Source: Amycolatopsis methanolica 239
GTDB taxonomy: Bacteria > Actinomycetota > Actinomycetes > Mycobacteriales > Pseudonocardiaceae
Direction: 5' to 3'
Assembly: GCF_000739085.1 (NCBI RefSeq)
Contig: NZ_CP009110.1
Span: 6,448,001-6,512,000, forward strand
Length of the DNA stretch: 64,000 bases
Shown one piece after another: positions 1 through 8,885 of the stretch. Positions within the stretch are counted from its first letter, which is position 1. Each line of letters starts with the position of its first letter. Position numbers and translations under genes: made by a program. The notes under the pieces are model-generated. The model ran no database searches, was not told where the DNA came from, and saw nothing but the letters and a program-made list of their open reading frames with translations.

Positions 1-157
1 TGCGGGCGCCGCTGCTGTTCGGGTACATGGTGAGGGTGCCGTCACCGTTGTCCACGACGGGAAAGTCGGTGTTGGCCTGGATCTCAGCGAAGTTCGATCC
101 CGTCCACTGCGTGATCTTGCCGACCTTGGGGGACTTGGTGACGTTGCGAACCGGCAT
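1..157 (-). CDS. Small tail-region protein, 3' end cut by the window edge
   Basis: Start ATG at 157 with a GAAAGGAG ribosome site just upstream. Only the first 52 codons are inside the window here; the complete 98-aa gene is at 37683..37979. The product is unrecognised. It follows the tail genes and precedes the lysis genes. Confidence 0.85.
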   Translation of the reverse strand, partial: MPVRNVTKSPKVGKITQWTGSNFAEIQANTDFPVVDNGDGTLTMYPNSSGAR

Positions 158-179
158 GGTGCTGCCGCTCCTTTCGGGG

Positions 180-701
180 TTACGGTTTCTCCCACGCCAC
201 CCAGAACTTGCACACACCCTCGATGGTGTTGCCGACCAAGTTCTGGGCGACCAGCGAGTTCTGCCACGTGCTCACGCGCAGGATGTCGCCGTTGTTGAGG
301 CGCCAACCGAACGAGCCCTTGAGCGAGGTGACGTCGCCCTGGGTGTTGAACGGCTGGTTGTCGTAGGCCAGCGAGTTGGGGTTGGTGGGCACGCCAGTGT
401 TGTTCCGGGTGAGCGTGGCCACCCGCTTCCCGCCGGTATTGGCGTTCTGCGAGTAGTGGATCTCGAACCCGCCGGTGTAGTAGCCGTCTTTCCGGATGGT
501 GATCCGGGTCGGGTTGGCGGGGTCCCACATGGACAGACCAAGCGGGCTGGTCCAGTTCTCGGAGAAGGTGGTCCACGTGACGTCGGTGTCGGCCTTGTCC
601 GCGATCGTCAGCGTGGCGTTCATGATGAGCGTGCACGCCGGCTTGTCGCTGTCGGCGTTGAGCCTGTCGGCGGTGACGTCCTCGCCCGCGAGCCAGCTCA
701 T
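180..701 (-). CDS. C1q-like tail / host-contact protein
   Basis: 173 aa. ATG at 701 overlaps the stop of the 922-aa tail gene as ATGA and has GGAGGTG upstream. Residues 40-173 alternate aromatic, glycine and polar residues (for example DGYYTGGFEIHYSQN and LNNGDILRVSTWQ), a pattern typical of C1q/TNF-like jelly-roll domains at the tail tip of actinophages. The fold is an inference. Position directly after the large tail protein fits a role in host-surface contact. No frameshift or truncation is seen. Confidence 0.75.
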   Translation of the reverse strand: MSWLAGEDVTADRLNADSDKPACTLIMNATLTIADKADTDVTWTTFSENWTSPLGLSMWDPANPTRITIRKDGYYTGGFEIHYSQNANTGGKRVATLTRNNTGVPTNPNSLAYDNQPFNTQGDVTSLKGSFGWRLNNGDILRVSTWQNSLVAQNLVGNTIEGVCKFWVAWEKP

Positions 702-3466
702 ACCTTGACACCTCCAGCAACGATGGCGGGGCGCGCGAGCTGGACGGCGGCGCCGGCCGCGTGGGACTTGGTGATGCCGTTGACCGAGCGGATGACGGTG
801 AACGTCTGGGTGTTCGTGGTGCCGCTGATCGCGGTGACCCGCATTTCTTCGCCGCCGACCTTGATCCGGATCGGGAACTCCGCGCCGTAGGTTGCCGAGT
901 CGATCCACCGCGCACTGCCGGCCGCGGTCACGACCGTGAACGTGGTGGCCGTCGCGGTGATCGCGGTCGCGAGTGTGCTGTTGGTGGCGTCGGCCTTCAC
1001 GCCTACCCCGCCCACGGTGGCGGTGTCCCAGGCCGCGCCCGGTCGGCAGTTGAACGTGAACGAGTGCTCGAACGGCTTCAGGGTCTCGGTGTAGCCGAGG
1101 ATGAGCAGGTCGATCAGGTCCGGCTTGAAGTTGGCGATGGTGATCCGGTCGGCGATGTTGGCGTCGCGCACCTGGGCGCACAGCGTGGTGTTCGCCGCCA
1201 CGCGGGGGTTGGCGAGGTTGATCGACACGGTGGGGTACCGGGGCGACTCGTCGGTTCCCAGGTGCAGCCGCCAGGCGGCGATGTCCTTGGCGATCGAGTC
1301 CACCCAGACGTTGAACTCCTCGGACGCGTCGTAGGTCCCGACGCCGCCCTCCTGCGGTGGCTTGGTCGACAGCCGCCCGGTGGTCTTGGTCAACCGGTAG
1401 GAGGAGCCGTTGGTGCGGGTGGCGGTGAAGTCGTTGACGAGCGCCTGGTCGTCGTTGACCGGGGCGGGCACGTCGGACAGCTGCCCGGCGGTGTAGTCGA
1501 AGGCGATCCGCACGTCCTGGTGCAGCAACGACGGGTAGGTGCGGTAGGTGCCATCGATCGAGCCGCGGTTCTCGTAGAACACGCCGTTGTCCGCCCGGGC
1601 GACATCCTCCAGCAGGTCCAGGAACACCTTCGGCCGCTGTGGCCCGAGCTTGGTCCACACCTCGGTCTGTCCGAACGCACCACGGTAGGAGCCCAGATAG
1701 AACCCGTTCTCCACCGACAGGCGGCCCGCGCGGGTGTAGGCCTCCTCGCCGTTGTAGGCGGCCAGCTGCTGGGCGAAGTCGAACAGGTCGGTCACCGCCG
1801 GCTGCACCGCGACGTGCCCGATCCCGACACCGGCGACGTCCATGTCCGGTCCGATGTAGACGTCGGTGACCCGGCCAAGGGTGCGGCCGTTGACCGTGCC
1901 CGGCCCGCCGGTTAGCCCGACCCCGGCGCCCGGTTCAAGGGTGGCGATCCGCCAGCGGATGTTGCCGCCCTGCTGGGACAGGTCGATCTGCAGCAGCACG
2001 TTCTTGTCGACCATGTTGAAGCCGATCGCGCCACTGTCGCCGACGTAGACGACGGCGCGGTCGAACCACATCAGCTTGAGCGCGCCGCCGGTGTGCCAGG
2101 TCAGCCGCCACCGGGAGATGTCGCCGGAGGTGTGGATCGTGGCGAGCGCCTCGCCGTCGGCCAGGCCGGTGGCTGGGAAGGAGACCAGGAACCGGACCAT
2201 GCCTGCGCCGGACGGGTACGAGGGCACGACGCCCCACAGCGTGCCGTTGTTCAGGGCCAGCATGTCTGCCGAGCAGGCGAACTCGCCGTTCGACGCGAAA
2301 TTGATCTTGCCCTGGGTGATCTGCATCGGGTCGACGCCGTCGATCGCCGAAGCGGCCGAGGTGGCTTCCCGGCCGTCCTCGCACGGCCAGTACGCCACGG
2401 GCGCGTTCGTCTCGGCCTGCAGGTACGCGCGCTTGAGCGTGGACAGCACCGGGGTGGCGCCCTGCTGCAGCCGCCGGAACACCCCGGCGGCCTCGACGTC
2501 GGCCCACCGGTTGTGGTCGGAGCGGTCGTTGCGTGGCGTGATCGAGGCGATCTCGCCGAAGAACCGCGGCGAACGCACGTCCAGGTCGTCGTAGTCGAAG
2601 GTGACCGGAACGTTGGTGTTGCCGCCTGCCACGCCCGAGCGGATGCCGACCGATCCGGCGGCCTGCGGCATGGCCTCGCTCTGCACGTAGCCGAGCCAGT
2701 CGTACGGCTCGGGCGTGCCGGCCACCCAGGCCTTGAACCGGACCTGCTGGCCCTCCAGTAGCACCCGCATCCGCACGTCCTGGGTCGTGGGTGCGAGCGT
2801 GATGCCGGTGCCCAGGTCGGTGAGCAGGTTGGTCTCCGCGCCCGCTTTGACGTATCGGACGCCGATCCGGTATTCGCCGGTCGGGGACACCAGGGCCCGC
2901 AGCATGATGTAGTTGCCCAGGTCGGCGAACCGCATCAGCAGATTCAGCGGCTCCAGGTTGGCGCCGGTCACCGTGGTGACCGGCACGTGCACTGTCGCGG
3001 CGATGTCGACGTCGCGCTGCTGGAACCCCGCCAGCCACGACATCCGGTACTGGCCCGCGCCAGTCAGGATGTGGTGGCCCTTGCCGCCGTTCTCGGGGAA
3101 GTCGGGCAGCCCGTTGCCGCCGTTCCAGGCATGCAGCCAGGTCTGCCCGGTGTCGGTCTGGGCCCACCCGTTGGCATTGGTCCGGCTGAACGTCGAGCGG
3201 GCGGTGCGCACGCCGACACGCACCGGCGTGTTACGCCCGAGCACGCCGTAGTAGGGCGAGCCGGCGTAGTCCGGGTCGTACTGCTGGTTGTCGTTGCGCA
3301 GCCGGAACCGGCACTGCGCTGCGGTGGCCAGCTTGGAGGACTCGTTGGCCCGGGGCTTGCTGATCTGCACGCCCTGGGCGACCATCACGTCGCCGGAGAC
3401 GTCGATCCAGTTGCCGGACAGGAACAGCTCGGTGCGCACGTCGAGCGGGTCGGTGGGAAAGGCCAT
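698..3466 (-). CDS. Large minor tail protein (tail tip)
   Basis: 922 aa. ATG at 3466 sits in an ATGA overlap with the tape-measure stop; longer in-frame extension upstream is a shadow of the tape measure. The N-terminal part resembles distal-tail/baseplate proteins. The middle (about residues 190-520) has beta-rich stretches like LamG/concanavalin-type modules, including an APVAYWPCEDG motif common in actinophage minor tail proteins. The last about 90 residues form a Thr/Val-rich module ending in a GITKSHAAG motif. Placement after the tape measure gives the structural assignment; receptor or sugar binding is inferred. Confidence 0.85.
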   Translation of the reverse strand: MAFPTDPLDVRTELFLSGNWIDVSGDVMVAQGVQISKPRANESSKLATAAQCRFRLRNDNQQYDPDYAGSPYYGVLGRNTPVRVGVRTARSTFSRTNANGWAQTDTGQTWLHAWNGGNGLPDFPENGGKGHHILTGAGQYRMSWLAGFQQRDVDIAATVHVPVTTVTGANLEPLNLLMRFADLGNYIMLRALVSPTGEYRIGVRYVKAGAETNLLTDLGTGITLAPTTQDVRMRVLLEGQQVRFKAWVAGTPEPYDWLGYVQSEAMPQAAGSVGIRSGVAGGNTNVPVTFDYDDLDVRSPRFFGEIASITPRNDRSDHNRWADVEAAGVFRRLQQGATPVLSTLKRAYLQAETNAPVAYWPCEDGREATSAASAIDGVDPMQITQGKINFASNGEFACSADMLALNNGTLWGVVPSYPSGAGMVRFLVSFPATGLADGEALATIHTSGDISRWRLTWHTGGALKLMWFDRAVVYVGDSGAIGFNMVDKNVLLQIDLSQQGGNIRWRIATLEPGAGVGLTGGPGTVNGRTLGRVTDVYIGPDMDVAGVGIGHVAVQPAVTDLFDFAQQLAAYNGEEAYTRAGRLSVENGFYLGSYRGAFGQTEVWTKLGPQRPKVFLDLLEDVARADNGVFYENRGSIDGTYRTYPSLLHQDVRIAFDYTAGQLSDVPAPVNDDQALVNDFTATRTNGSSYRLTKTTGRLSTKPPQEGGVGTYDASEEFNVWVDSIAKDIAAWRLHLGTDESPRYPTVSINLANPRVAANTTLCAQVRDANIADRITIANFKPDLIDLLILGYTETLKPFEHSFTFNCRPGAAWDTATVGGVGVKADATNSTLATAITATATTFTVVTAAGSARWIDSATYGAEFPIRIKVGGEEMRVTAISGTTNTQTFTVIRSVNGITKSHAAGAAVQLARPAIVAGGVKV

Positions 3467-5637
3467 CACGCCGCCCCGTTTCCGAGGACCAGCTGCACGT
3501 TGCCTCCCTCTTTCCGGATGGCGTTGCGAAGGATTTCCAGCAGCAGTTCGTCGAGCCGGGTGCCGGCCGAGTCGATGACGACGACGGCCTGGCCCCCGCC
3601 GCCGCCCGCGGCGAACCCGCCGACGGCGCTGCTCGCGGCGGCGGCCGCGGTGGTGGCCGCGCTGGCCGCGGCGGGCCGCGGGAGCGCGGCCGCGGCGACC
3701 TCTTCGGAGGCGGCGGCGACCCGGTCGACCATGCTGGACAGGCCGTTGATCGCGCCCAGCCCGACCATTTCCATCGCCCATTCGGCCTCTTTGGACGGTG
3801 AGGCGATGCCGAGGAAGCCGAGCACGGCGTCCCAGGCGTTCTTGACGATGCCGAGCAGCTTGTCCTTGATCGCGCCTGCGAAGTTGCCGATGCCGTTGAT
3901 CAGGCCGCGCACGAGGTCGCCGCCCGCGTTCCACAGCAGGCTCCCGAGGCTGCCCAGGGCGCCGAGGATCATGCCGGGCAGGCCGCGGACCCAGTTCACC
4001 AGGTCGTTGAACCGCTGGATCGCCCAGTCCCGGGCCTGCCCGATCCACCCGCCGATCAATCCGGGCAGCTGGCCGAACCAGCTGAGTATCCCGCGGATCA
4101 CGCCGACCGCGGTGCCGATCGCGTTCTGGACCCAGCTGAACGCCGCAGGCACGGCGGACACCAACCAGGACACCGCACCGGCCAGGCCACCGAGGATCGC
4201 GCCGGCGAACCCGGCCAGCCAGCCGATAATGGCGCCGATCGCCGGGGCCAGCAGGTTGATCAGCCACTCGGCGAACTGGGCTACCAGCAACAGCAGCGGC
4301 GTGAGCGCGACGACGAGCTCGCCGAGCGGGACGAGCAGCTGCACCAGCGGGGGCAGCAGCGCCACCGCCGCGGCAATGATCGCGCCGAGCACCGGCTGCA
4401 GCGCTTGCAGCACGGTCAGCACCGCGGTGCCGAGGATCATGGCGAACTGCCCGATCATCGGGATCAGCGGCACGATCGCGCCAGCCAGCTCGGACAACGC
4501 GTCCGCGGCGAACTGGGAGACCAGCATCGCGATCTCGCCCACGATCGGCAGCAAGTCACCGATCGCCGGGGCGAGCGCCCCGGCCAGCTGCGCCGCGATG
4601 TCGGCGAGCACCGGCACCAGCGGCATGATCGGGCTGAGCAGCGACACGAACGCCGGCACCAGCGGCGTCACCGCGTCCAGGATCTGCGTCAGCGCAGGGA
4701 TCACGCTGCTGACCAGGACCTCTCCGAGGCTGGTGAAGATCTGGGTGATCGCGGGGCCCGCAGCCTGCAGCACCCGGCCGAAGGCCTCCGCGAGCGGACC
4801 GAGAGCCGTAGCCACGCCCGCGAGCACCGGGCCAAGGGACTGAATCACCGGGATCAGCGCGCCGACGAGGCCATCGAGCAGCGTCGTGATCACCGGCATG
4901 ATCGCTTCGAGGATCGGGCCGCCAGCCTGCGCGAGCGCGCCGAGCAGCGACCCGAGCAACGAGAGGATGTCCGGCAGCGCCGTTCCGACCGCGGTCAGCG
5001 CCTGGCCCACCGCGCCGGCCGCCGGGGCGAGGTTGGCCACCAGCTGGCCGACGCCGGCGCCCGCGCCCGCCAGGAGGTCGGCTAGTCCGTCGAACACCGG
5101 TCCGGCCGACTGAACCGCGGTGAGCAGCCCGGGCATGGCCTGCACGGCGAAGCCGGTCACGCCCTCGGTCAGGGTGGTCAGGTAGGGGCCGATGGCGCCG
5201 AAGACCTGCCGGATCGCGGGCAGCAGCTGCTGGAAGGTCTGGCCTAGCTGCCCGGCGATGCCGACGAACGTGGGCACCAGCGGCGCCGCCGCGTCGGTCA
5301 GGCTGGACTGCACCTGGTCGCCAAGCGTCGAGAACGCGCTGACGACCTGGGTGTTCTCCTTGAGCGCCATCGCGCCGAGCCCGGCGAAGGCCAACGGCAC
5401 GCCACCGAGCGCGGCACTCGCGGCCAGCGCCGAGGCGGCCGAGGCGGCCCCGAACACGGTGAACGCCTTGGACAGTCCCAGGACCCCGGAGATGTTGTCC
5501 CGGGCCATGTTCGAGGTGCTCTCGCCCGCCACCCGCATCACTGCCGCGGTGGCCAGCGCCTCGCGCCGGATCTCGCCGAACACCTTCGACACACCGTCGC
5601 GGCCGAGGATGTTGAACAGCAGGGAGGTGTCCGCCAT
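3466..5637 (-). CDS. Tail tape measure protein
   Basis: 723 aa, ATG at 5637 with a GAGGGGGG ribosome site. Long hydrophobic Ala/Leu/Val/Ile-rich helical stretches fill most of the protein, with Gly/Trp-rich membrane-like segments around residues 455-560 and an Ala-rich tail. It lies between the tail chaperone pair and the minor tail gene, the canonical position. At about 0.15 nm per residue (family rule) it would set a tail near 110 nm. Such proteins are chaperoned by G/GT and scaffold the tail tube. Confidence 0.95.
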   Translation of the reverse strand: MADTSLLFNILGRDGVSKVFGEIRREALATAAVMRVAGESTSNMARDNISGVLGLSKAFTVFGAASAASALAASAALGGVPLAFAGLGAMALKENTQVVSAFSTLGDQVQSSLTDAAAPLVPTFVGIAGQLGQTFQQLLPAIRQVFGAIGPYLTTLTEGVTGFAVQAMPGLLTAVQSAGPVFDGLADLLAGAGAGVGQLVANLAPAAGAVGQALTAVGTALPDILSLLGSLLGALAQAGGPILEAIMPVITTLLDGLVGALIPVIQSLGPVLAGVATALGPLAEAFGRVLQAAGPAITQIFTSLGEVLVSSVIPALTQILDAVTPLVPAFVSLLSPIMPLVPVLADIAAQLAGALAPAIGDLLPIVGEIAMLVSQFAADALSELAGAIVPLIPMIGQFAMILGTAVLTVLQALQPVLGAIIAAAVALLPPLVQLLVPLGELVVALTPLLLLVAQFAEWLINLLAPAIGAIIGWLAGFAGAILGGLAGAVSWLVSAVPAAFSWVQNAIGTAVGVIRGILSWFGQLPGLIGGWIGQARDWAIQRFNDLVNWVRGLPGMILGALGSLGSLLWNAGGDLVRGLINGIGNFAGAIKDKLLGIVKNAWDAVLGFLGIASPSKEAEWAMEMVGLGAINGLSSMVDRVAAASEEVAAAALPRPAAASAATTAAAAASSAVGGFAAGGGGGQAVVVIDSAGTRLDELLLEILRNAIRKEGGNVQLVLGNGAA

Positions 5638-5659
5638 GACACCCCCCTCGGGCCGCTAT

Positions 5660-6207
5660 TCAGGTGTTGTGCTTGGCACGACTGCGAATCAGGTCTTCGA
5701 TGTAGTCACAGGCGCTGGTCAGCTCCTGGACGGTGAGCAGCTCGCGTTGCTCCCACGGCCGAATGTTCAGCTCGGCCGAGATCGCTAGGGCGTACTTTTC
5801 GCGCCGCTGCTCGAGGGGGCTTTTCCCGCCGCGCTCTCCGGCGCCTTGGCGATCTGGGCGTCGATCGCCGAGAGGATGTACGCGCGCTGGCTGTCGTCGA
5901 GACCGGGCGCGGACGCGGCCGCCTCGCGCATCTTCTCCAGCTCGGGCGCCTCGAACTCCACGGTCAGCTCACCGACGGTGAAGTCGACGTCCTCGAGCTT
6001 GAGCGTGGGGTGTGTCAGCTTCTGCAGGTGCCACAGCAGCACCCGCCGTGCCTTCGCCCCGCCCTTGAGCAGCATCACCTGGAACTCGTCCCAGGTCAGC
6101 GGGTGCATCCGGGCCTCGATCGCCTCGGCATCGGCGGCGCGGACCTTGGCCGGATCCCAGGTCCAGCTCTGTGTTTCCTGCCCCTGCGGGGTGTAGGTGA
6201 CCAGCAA
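5660..6207 (-). CDS. Tail assembly chaperone GT (programmed -1 frameshift product)
   Basis: Reading the first 129 codons of the G gene, then slipping -1 at 5821..5827, continues for 53 codons to a TGA at 5660..5662, giving 182 aa. The extension (starting SPLEQRREKYALAISAEL) is charged and helical, is well conserved in character with gpT-like tails, and has no start codon or ribosome site of its own. It stops 22 bases before the tape-measure ATG. The 3' part overlaps nothing else on this strand. Confidence 0.85.
5785..6207 (-). CDS. Tail assembly chaperone G
   Basis: 140 aa. The only start after the in-frame stop of the upstream gene is TTG at 6207, preceded by GGGAAGG. It ends at 5785 unless ribosomes slip back one base at GGGAAAA (5821..5827). 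Position immediately before the tape measure plus the shift site identify it as the short member of the G/GT pair that binds the tape measure during tail assembly. Confidence 0.88.
   Translation of the reverse strand: MLVTYTPQGQETQSWTWDPAKVRAADAEAIEARMHPLTWDEFQVMLLKGGAKARRVLLWHLQKLTHPTLKLEDVDFTVGELTVEFEAPELEKMREAAASAPGLDDSQRAYILSAIDAQIAKAPESAAGKAPSSSGAKSTP
5821..5827 (-). other. -1 ribosomal frameshift slippery heptamer
   Basis: The minus strand reads G GGA AAA in the G frame, an exact X XXY YYZ heptamer. After the slip the codons GGG and AAA still pair, and the next codon begins the GT extension. Equivalent slippery sites in the same place are established in lambda-like and actinophage tail operons. 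Confidence 0.88.
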
Positions 6208-6210
6208 CGT

Positions 6211-6702
6211 TCACACCTTCCCGGCGAGTCGGTCCGCCGTCTTCTTCATCGCGTCGACGACCGCGCGTCGGAAGTCGTTGCGGCGGCCGGCCAACGTCTC
6301 GTCGAACCAGCCCGGTTTGCCGCGCTGGTGCACTTCCTGCCCGGTGTTGAACACCTTGTGCCTCCACCCTTTGGCGGAGTTGAACCGGCGCGGTGCGTGC
6401 CGGAAACCGCGCACGTTCGGGGTTTCCCGCGCCACCACCCGCGCGCCGACCGCGGGTCCGGAGGTCTTGGCGACCACCTGGATCTTCTGCCCGATCGCCG
6501 ACCGGATCGACCGCCCCGCGTGCCCCTGCGAGGTGACCGAGCGGATTGCCTGGCGCGTGGCCTGCCGAGCTGGCTGTGCGGCGGCGCGGATGTCGCGCAT
6601 CAGGTCCCGGCGCAGCGCCTTGCCGTTCTCCTCGGTGCGCAGCGCCCGCGCCAGCTCCTTCAGCCGCCTTTCCGGGCCGGACAGGTCCAGCTCGGCTGGC
6701 AT
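6211..6702 (-). CDS. HK97 gp10-like tail completion / minor structural protein
   Basis: 163 aa, ATG at 6702 in an ATGA overlap with the upstream tail-tube gene. Basic, helical N-terminus (PERRLKELARALR) followed by Arg/Lys-rich stretches, as in small gp10-type head-tail joining proteins. Its stop is in frame with, and three bases before, the TTG of tail chaperone G. Function is assigned from size, charge and place in the head-tail block; an alternative is an unclassified minor tail protein. Confidence 0.65.
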   Translation of the reverse strand: MPAELDLSGPERRLKELARALRTEENGKALRRDLMRDIRAAAQPARQATRQAIRSVTSQGHAGRSIRSAIGQKIQVVAKTSGPAVGARVVARETPNVRGFRHAPRRFNSAKGWRHKVFNTGQEVHQRGKPGWFDETLAGRRNDFRRAVVDAMKKTADRLAGKV

Positions 6703-7112
6703 CAGGACACGACGCGGGAGACCGCGCCCGATGTCGGGAACTCGACGTCGACCTCGGCCACGTTGCCGACGTCACCGGCGATCGGCTTCCAGGACTTGAT
6801 CAGCACGGTGCCGGTGTAGCCGGGGTTGGAGGCGCCGCGGGCGGCGTTGGACAGCCGCACCTCGAACGGCACCAGCGTGCCGAACAGCGGCCACATGATC
6901 GAGTCGAGCCCGGCCGCGGCGACGTCCTGCTTGAGCGTCACCGACAGGCTGCCTTCCTTGAGGCCGCCCAGGACCTCTTTCCAGCCACCGCTGCCGAAGG
7001 TGGTCACGTCCTCGTCGGCGACCTCCGCGGTCAGCTCGATCTTGGACGCGTTGTTCGAGAGGTCGTTGGCGTTGAGCGACAGGAAGGCCGCCAGCAGGAC
7101 CATCTTGGCCAT
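6702..7112 (-). CDS. Major tail (tube) protein, short paralogue
   Basis: 136 aa. The core motif AEVADEDVTTFGSGGWKEV (about residues 30-48) is shared with the next upstream gene, so both belong to one phage tail-tube family. ATG at 7112, 15 bases after the stop of the larger paralogue, with a GAAAGGGG ribosome site between. It is probably a tube-forming or tube-capping subunit. Confidence 0.82.
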   Translation of the reverse strand: MAKMVLLAAFLSLNANDLSNNASKIELTAEVADEDVTTFGSGGWKEVLGGLKEGSLSVTLKQDVAAAGLDSIMWPLFGTLVPFEVRLSNAARGASNPGYTGTVLIKSWKPIAGDVGNVAEVDVEFPTSGAVSRVVS

Positions 7113-7127
7113 GAGCGAGTGCCCCTT

Positions 7128-7862
7128 TCAGGCGATACCGAGTGCGACGACGAACAGGAACGACGGCGCGGTTCCAGCAACGGTCCACTTCGGACGGAAC
7201 CACGTGTCGGTGAGCGGGCCGGGCACGCGGAGGATCTGCCCGCCCCGGGCGGTGGCGGCCGCGAACGTGAGCCGGTCGGTGGGGGCGGCGAACCCCGACG
7301 CGGTGTCGGACTCGATCGCCACGGTCAGCGACGGCGTGGCGGTCCCGGCGACCGACAGCACGTGCAGCGCGGCGTACAGCTGCTTGCCGGCGGGCACCGC
7401 GCCGAGCTGCGTGCCGACTCCGGTTCCGGAAGCAGTGCGTGCGGTGCCGGGCGGGTGCGCAACCTGACCGCGCACGAGCGGCCAGCTCGAGTTGGCTTTG
7501 CCGCTCCAGGGCGCCATGCTGCCGACTTCGCCACCGAGCGCGTAGGACCCGGTTAGCGCGTTGGTGAAGTACGCCAGGTCGCCGACGTTCGCGCCGGCCG
7601 GGCCCGCGCTCCACGGCCCGAGACCGCCGAGCGCGGTCCACTGAGCGTCGTCCACCATCGACAGGTCACCGGCTTCCCAGAATCCCTCCGCGGTGATCTC
7701 GGTCGCCGCCAGCCCGGCCTTGACTTCCTTCCAGCCGCCGCTGCCGAAAGTGGTCGCGTCCTCGTCGGCGACCTCGGCGGAGATCTCCAGCTTGTTGCTG
7801 GCGCCGGTGAGGTCCGCGCCGCCGGTGAACAGGCGGACGTTGGTCAGAACGAACTTGCCCAT
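7128..7862 (-). CDS. Major tail (tube) protein, long paralogue
   Basis: 244 aa, ATG at 7862 overlapping the stop of the tail-terminator-like gene (ATGA). Residues about 26-60 match the 136-aa neighbour (AEVADEDATTFGSGGWKEV). The extra about 110 C-terminal residues are Gly/Ala/Thr-rich beta-like sequence, reminiscent of Ig-like or decoration domains added to tail tubes. Which of the two paralogues builds most of the tube cannot be read from sequence. Confidence 0.8.
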   Translation of the reverse strand: MGKFVLTNVRLFTGGADLTGASNKLEISAEVADEDATTFGSGGWKEVKAGLAATEITAEGFWEAGDLSMVDDAQWTALGGLGPWSAGPAGANVGDLAYFTNALTGSYALGGEVGSMAPWSGKANSSWPLVRGQVAHPPGTARTASGTGVGTQLGAVPAGKQLYAALHVLSVAGTATPSLTVAIESDTASGFAAPTDRLTFAAATARGGQILRVPGPLTDTWFRPKWTVAGTAPSFLFVVALGIA

Positions 7863-8272
7863 CAGGCCCCCGATCCGATGACGTGGACGGACAGCTGTGC
7901 GCCGAAGAACTGGGATGTGCCGTGCTCGTAGAGCCCGTAGCCGAACACCCGCGTCACGCGGGAGTCATCGCACGCGCCGCCGAGGGTGCGGTCGGATTGC
8001 AGCGCCGCCTTGAGCGAACGGGGCCCACCGCCGGTGAGGTATTGGTCGAGCTTGGCCTGGGCCTGCTTGTCGGTGGCGTGGGAGACCAGCACCCGGCAGG
8101 TGGCGGTCAGCTCGTCCAGCCCGCGGCCGAACGCCCGGTCGAAATCGATCTCGTACTCGGCCACGAAGAACATGGGCGGGGTGACCGAGTCCGGGGTGTA
8201 GGGCAGGCAGATCAGCCCGGTGATCGCCTTCGCGTTGGCGGCCAGCCCCGACCGCACGGCCTCGATATCCAC
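7862..8272 (-). CDS. Tail terminator-like protein
   Basis: 136 aa. GTG at 8272 has AGGGGG eight bases upstream. Pattern of a small alpha/beta protein with the N-terminal helix MDIEAVRSGLAAN typical of gpU-like tail-completion proteins. It lies between the gp6-like connector and the tube genes, where the terminator normally sits. The call rests mainly on gene order. Confidence 0.62.
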   Translation of the reverse strand: MDIEAVRSGLAANAKAITGLICLPYTPDSVTPPMFFVAEYEIDFDRAFGRGLDELTATCRVLVSHATDKQAQAKLDQYLTGGGPRSLKAALQSDRTLGGACDDSRVTRVFGYGLYEHGTSQFFGAQLSVHVIGSGA

Positions 8273-8282
8273 TCCGTGCCCC

Positions 8283-8879
8283 CTACGCGATGCCGATGAG
8301 GATCAGGTGCTGGATCAGCGCCTGGACGTCGGGGTCCACCCGCGACAGCCGGATCAGGCCCCACTCGGCCGAGCCCATGACGCCCTCGGGCGAGTCCTTG
8401 CGCCGGAACAGCCGAGCGGCCTGCAGCAGCGCCGCCGAGACCACCTCGTCGGGCACCGCGGGCCAGCCCCACCGCGCGGTGATCCGCACCCAGCGCGTGC
8501 CCCACTCGCCGGAATCCCGCAGCAGCCCGGTCACCGGCTCGTTGTCCAGCAGCGCGTTCTCCGGCACCACGGCGTAGTCGGCGACCGCGGTCCACGGCCC
8601 GGTCCTGCTGTCGGCGCTCTCGACGATGAGGCCGGCAGCGTCGCCGATGTCGGGCAGGAGCAGCGTGTCACCGTCGTCCTCGCACACCAGCCGCCCGAGG
8701 GTCCGGAACTCGCGCCGCACCGGGGCGGGGTCGAGGTAGAACCGGCGCCCGGTGGTGCGGTCGATCGCGCGCGAGGCGGCGGTGTGCGCCTGCTGTACCA
8801 GGTTGTCCTGGGTCGTGTCATCGGCGGGGATGCTCAGCGAGGCCTTGAGCTGCGCCAGGGTGCCGTACTCGTTGGCCAC
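8283..8879 (-). CDS. Head-tail connector (HK97 gp6-like)
   Basis: 198 aa, GTG at 8879. N-terminal helix pattern (LAQLKASLSIPADDTTQDNL) and a long C-terminal helix with VSAALLQAARLFRRKDSPEG are the hallmarks of gp6-type connector/adaptor proteins that ring the portal. Weak ribosome site; the upstream stop is only six bases away, so translation may be coupled. Confidence 0.8.
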   Translation of the reverse strand: MANEYGTLAQLKASLSIPADDTTQDNLVQQAHTAASRAIDRTTGRRFYLDPAPVRREFRTLGRLVCEDDGDTLLLPDIGDAAGLIVESADSRTGPWTAVADYAVVPENALLDNEPVTGLLRDSGEWGTRWVRITARWGWPAVPDEVVSAALLQAARLFRRKDSPEGVMGSAEWGLIRLSRVDPDVQALIQHLILIGIA

Positions 8880-8885
8880 GGGTGA

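Noticed and set aside
698-4267. 1189-aa reading frame covering the tail protein and part of the tape measure
   Set aside because: The upstream 267 codons are an Arg/Gly-rich shadow of the tape-measure gene; the true start is the ATG at 3466.
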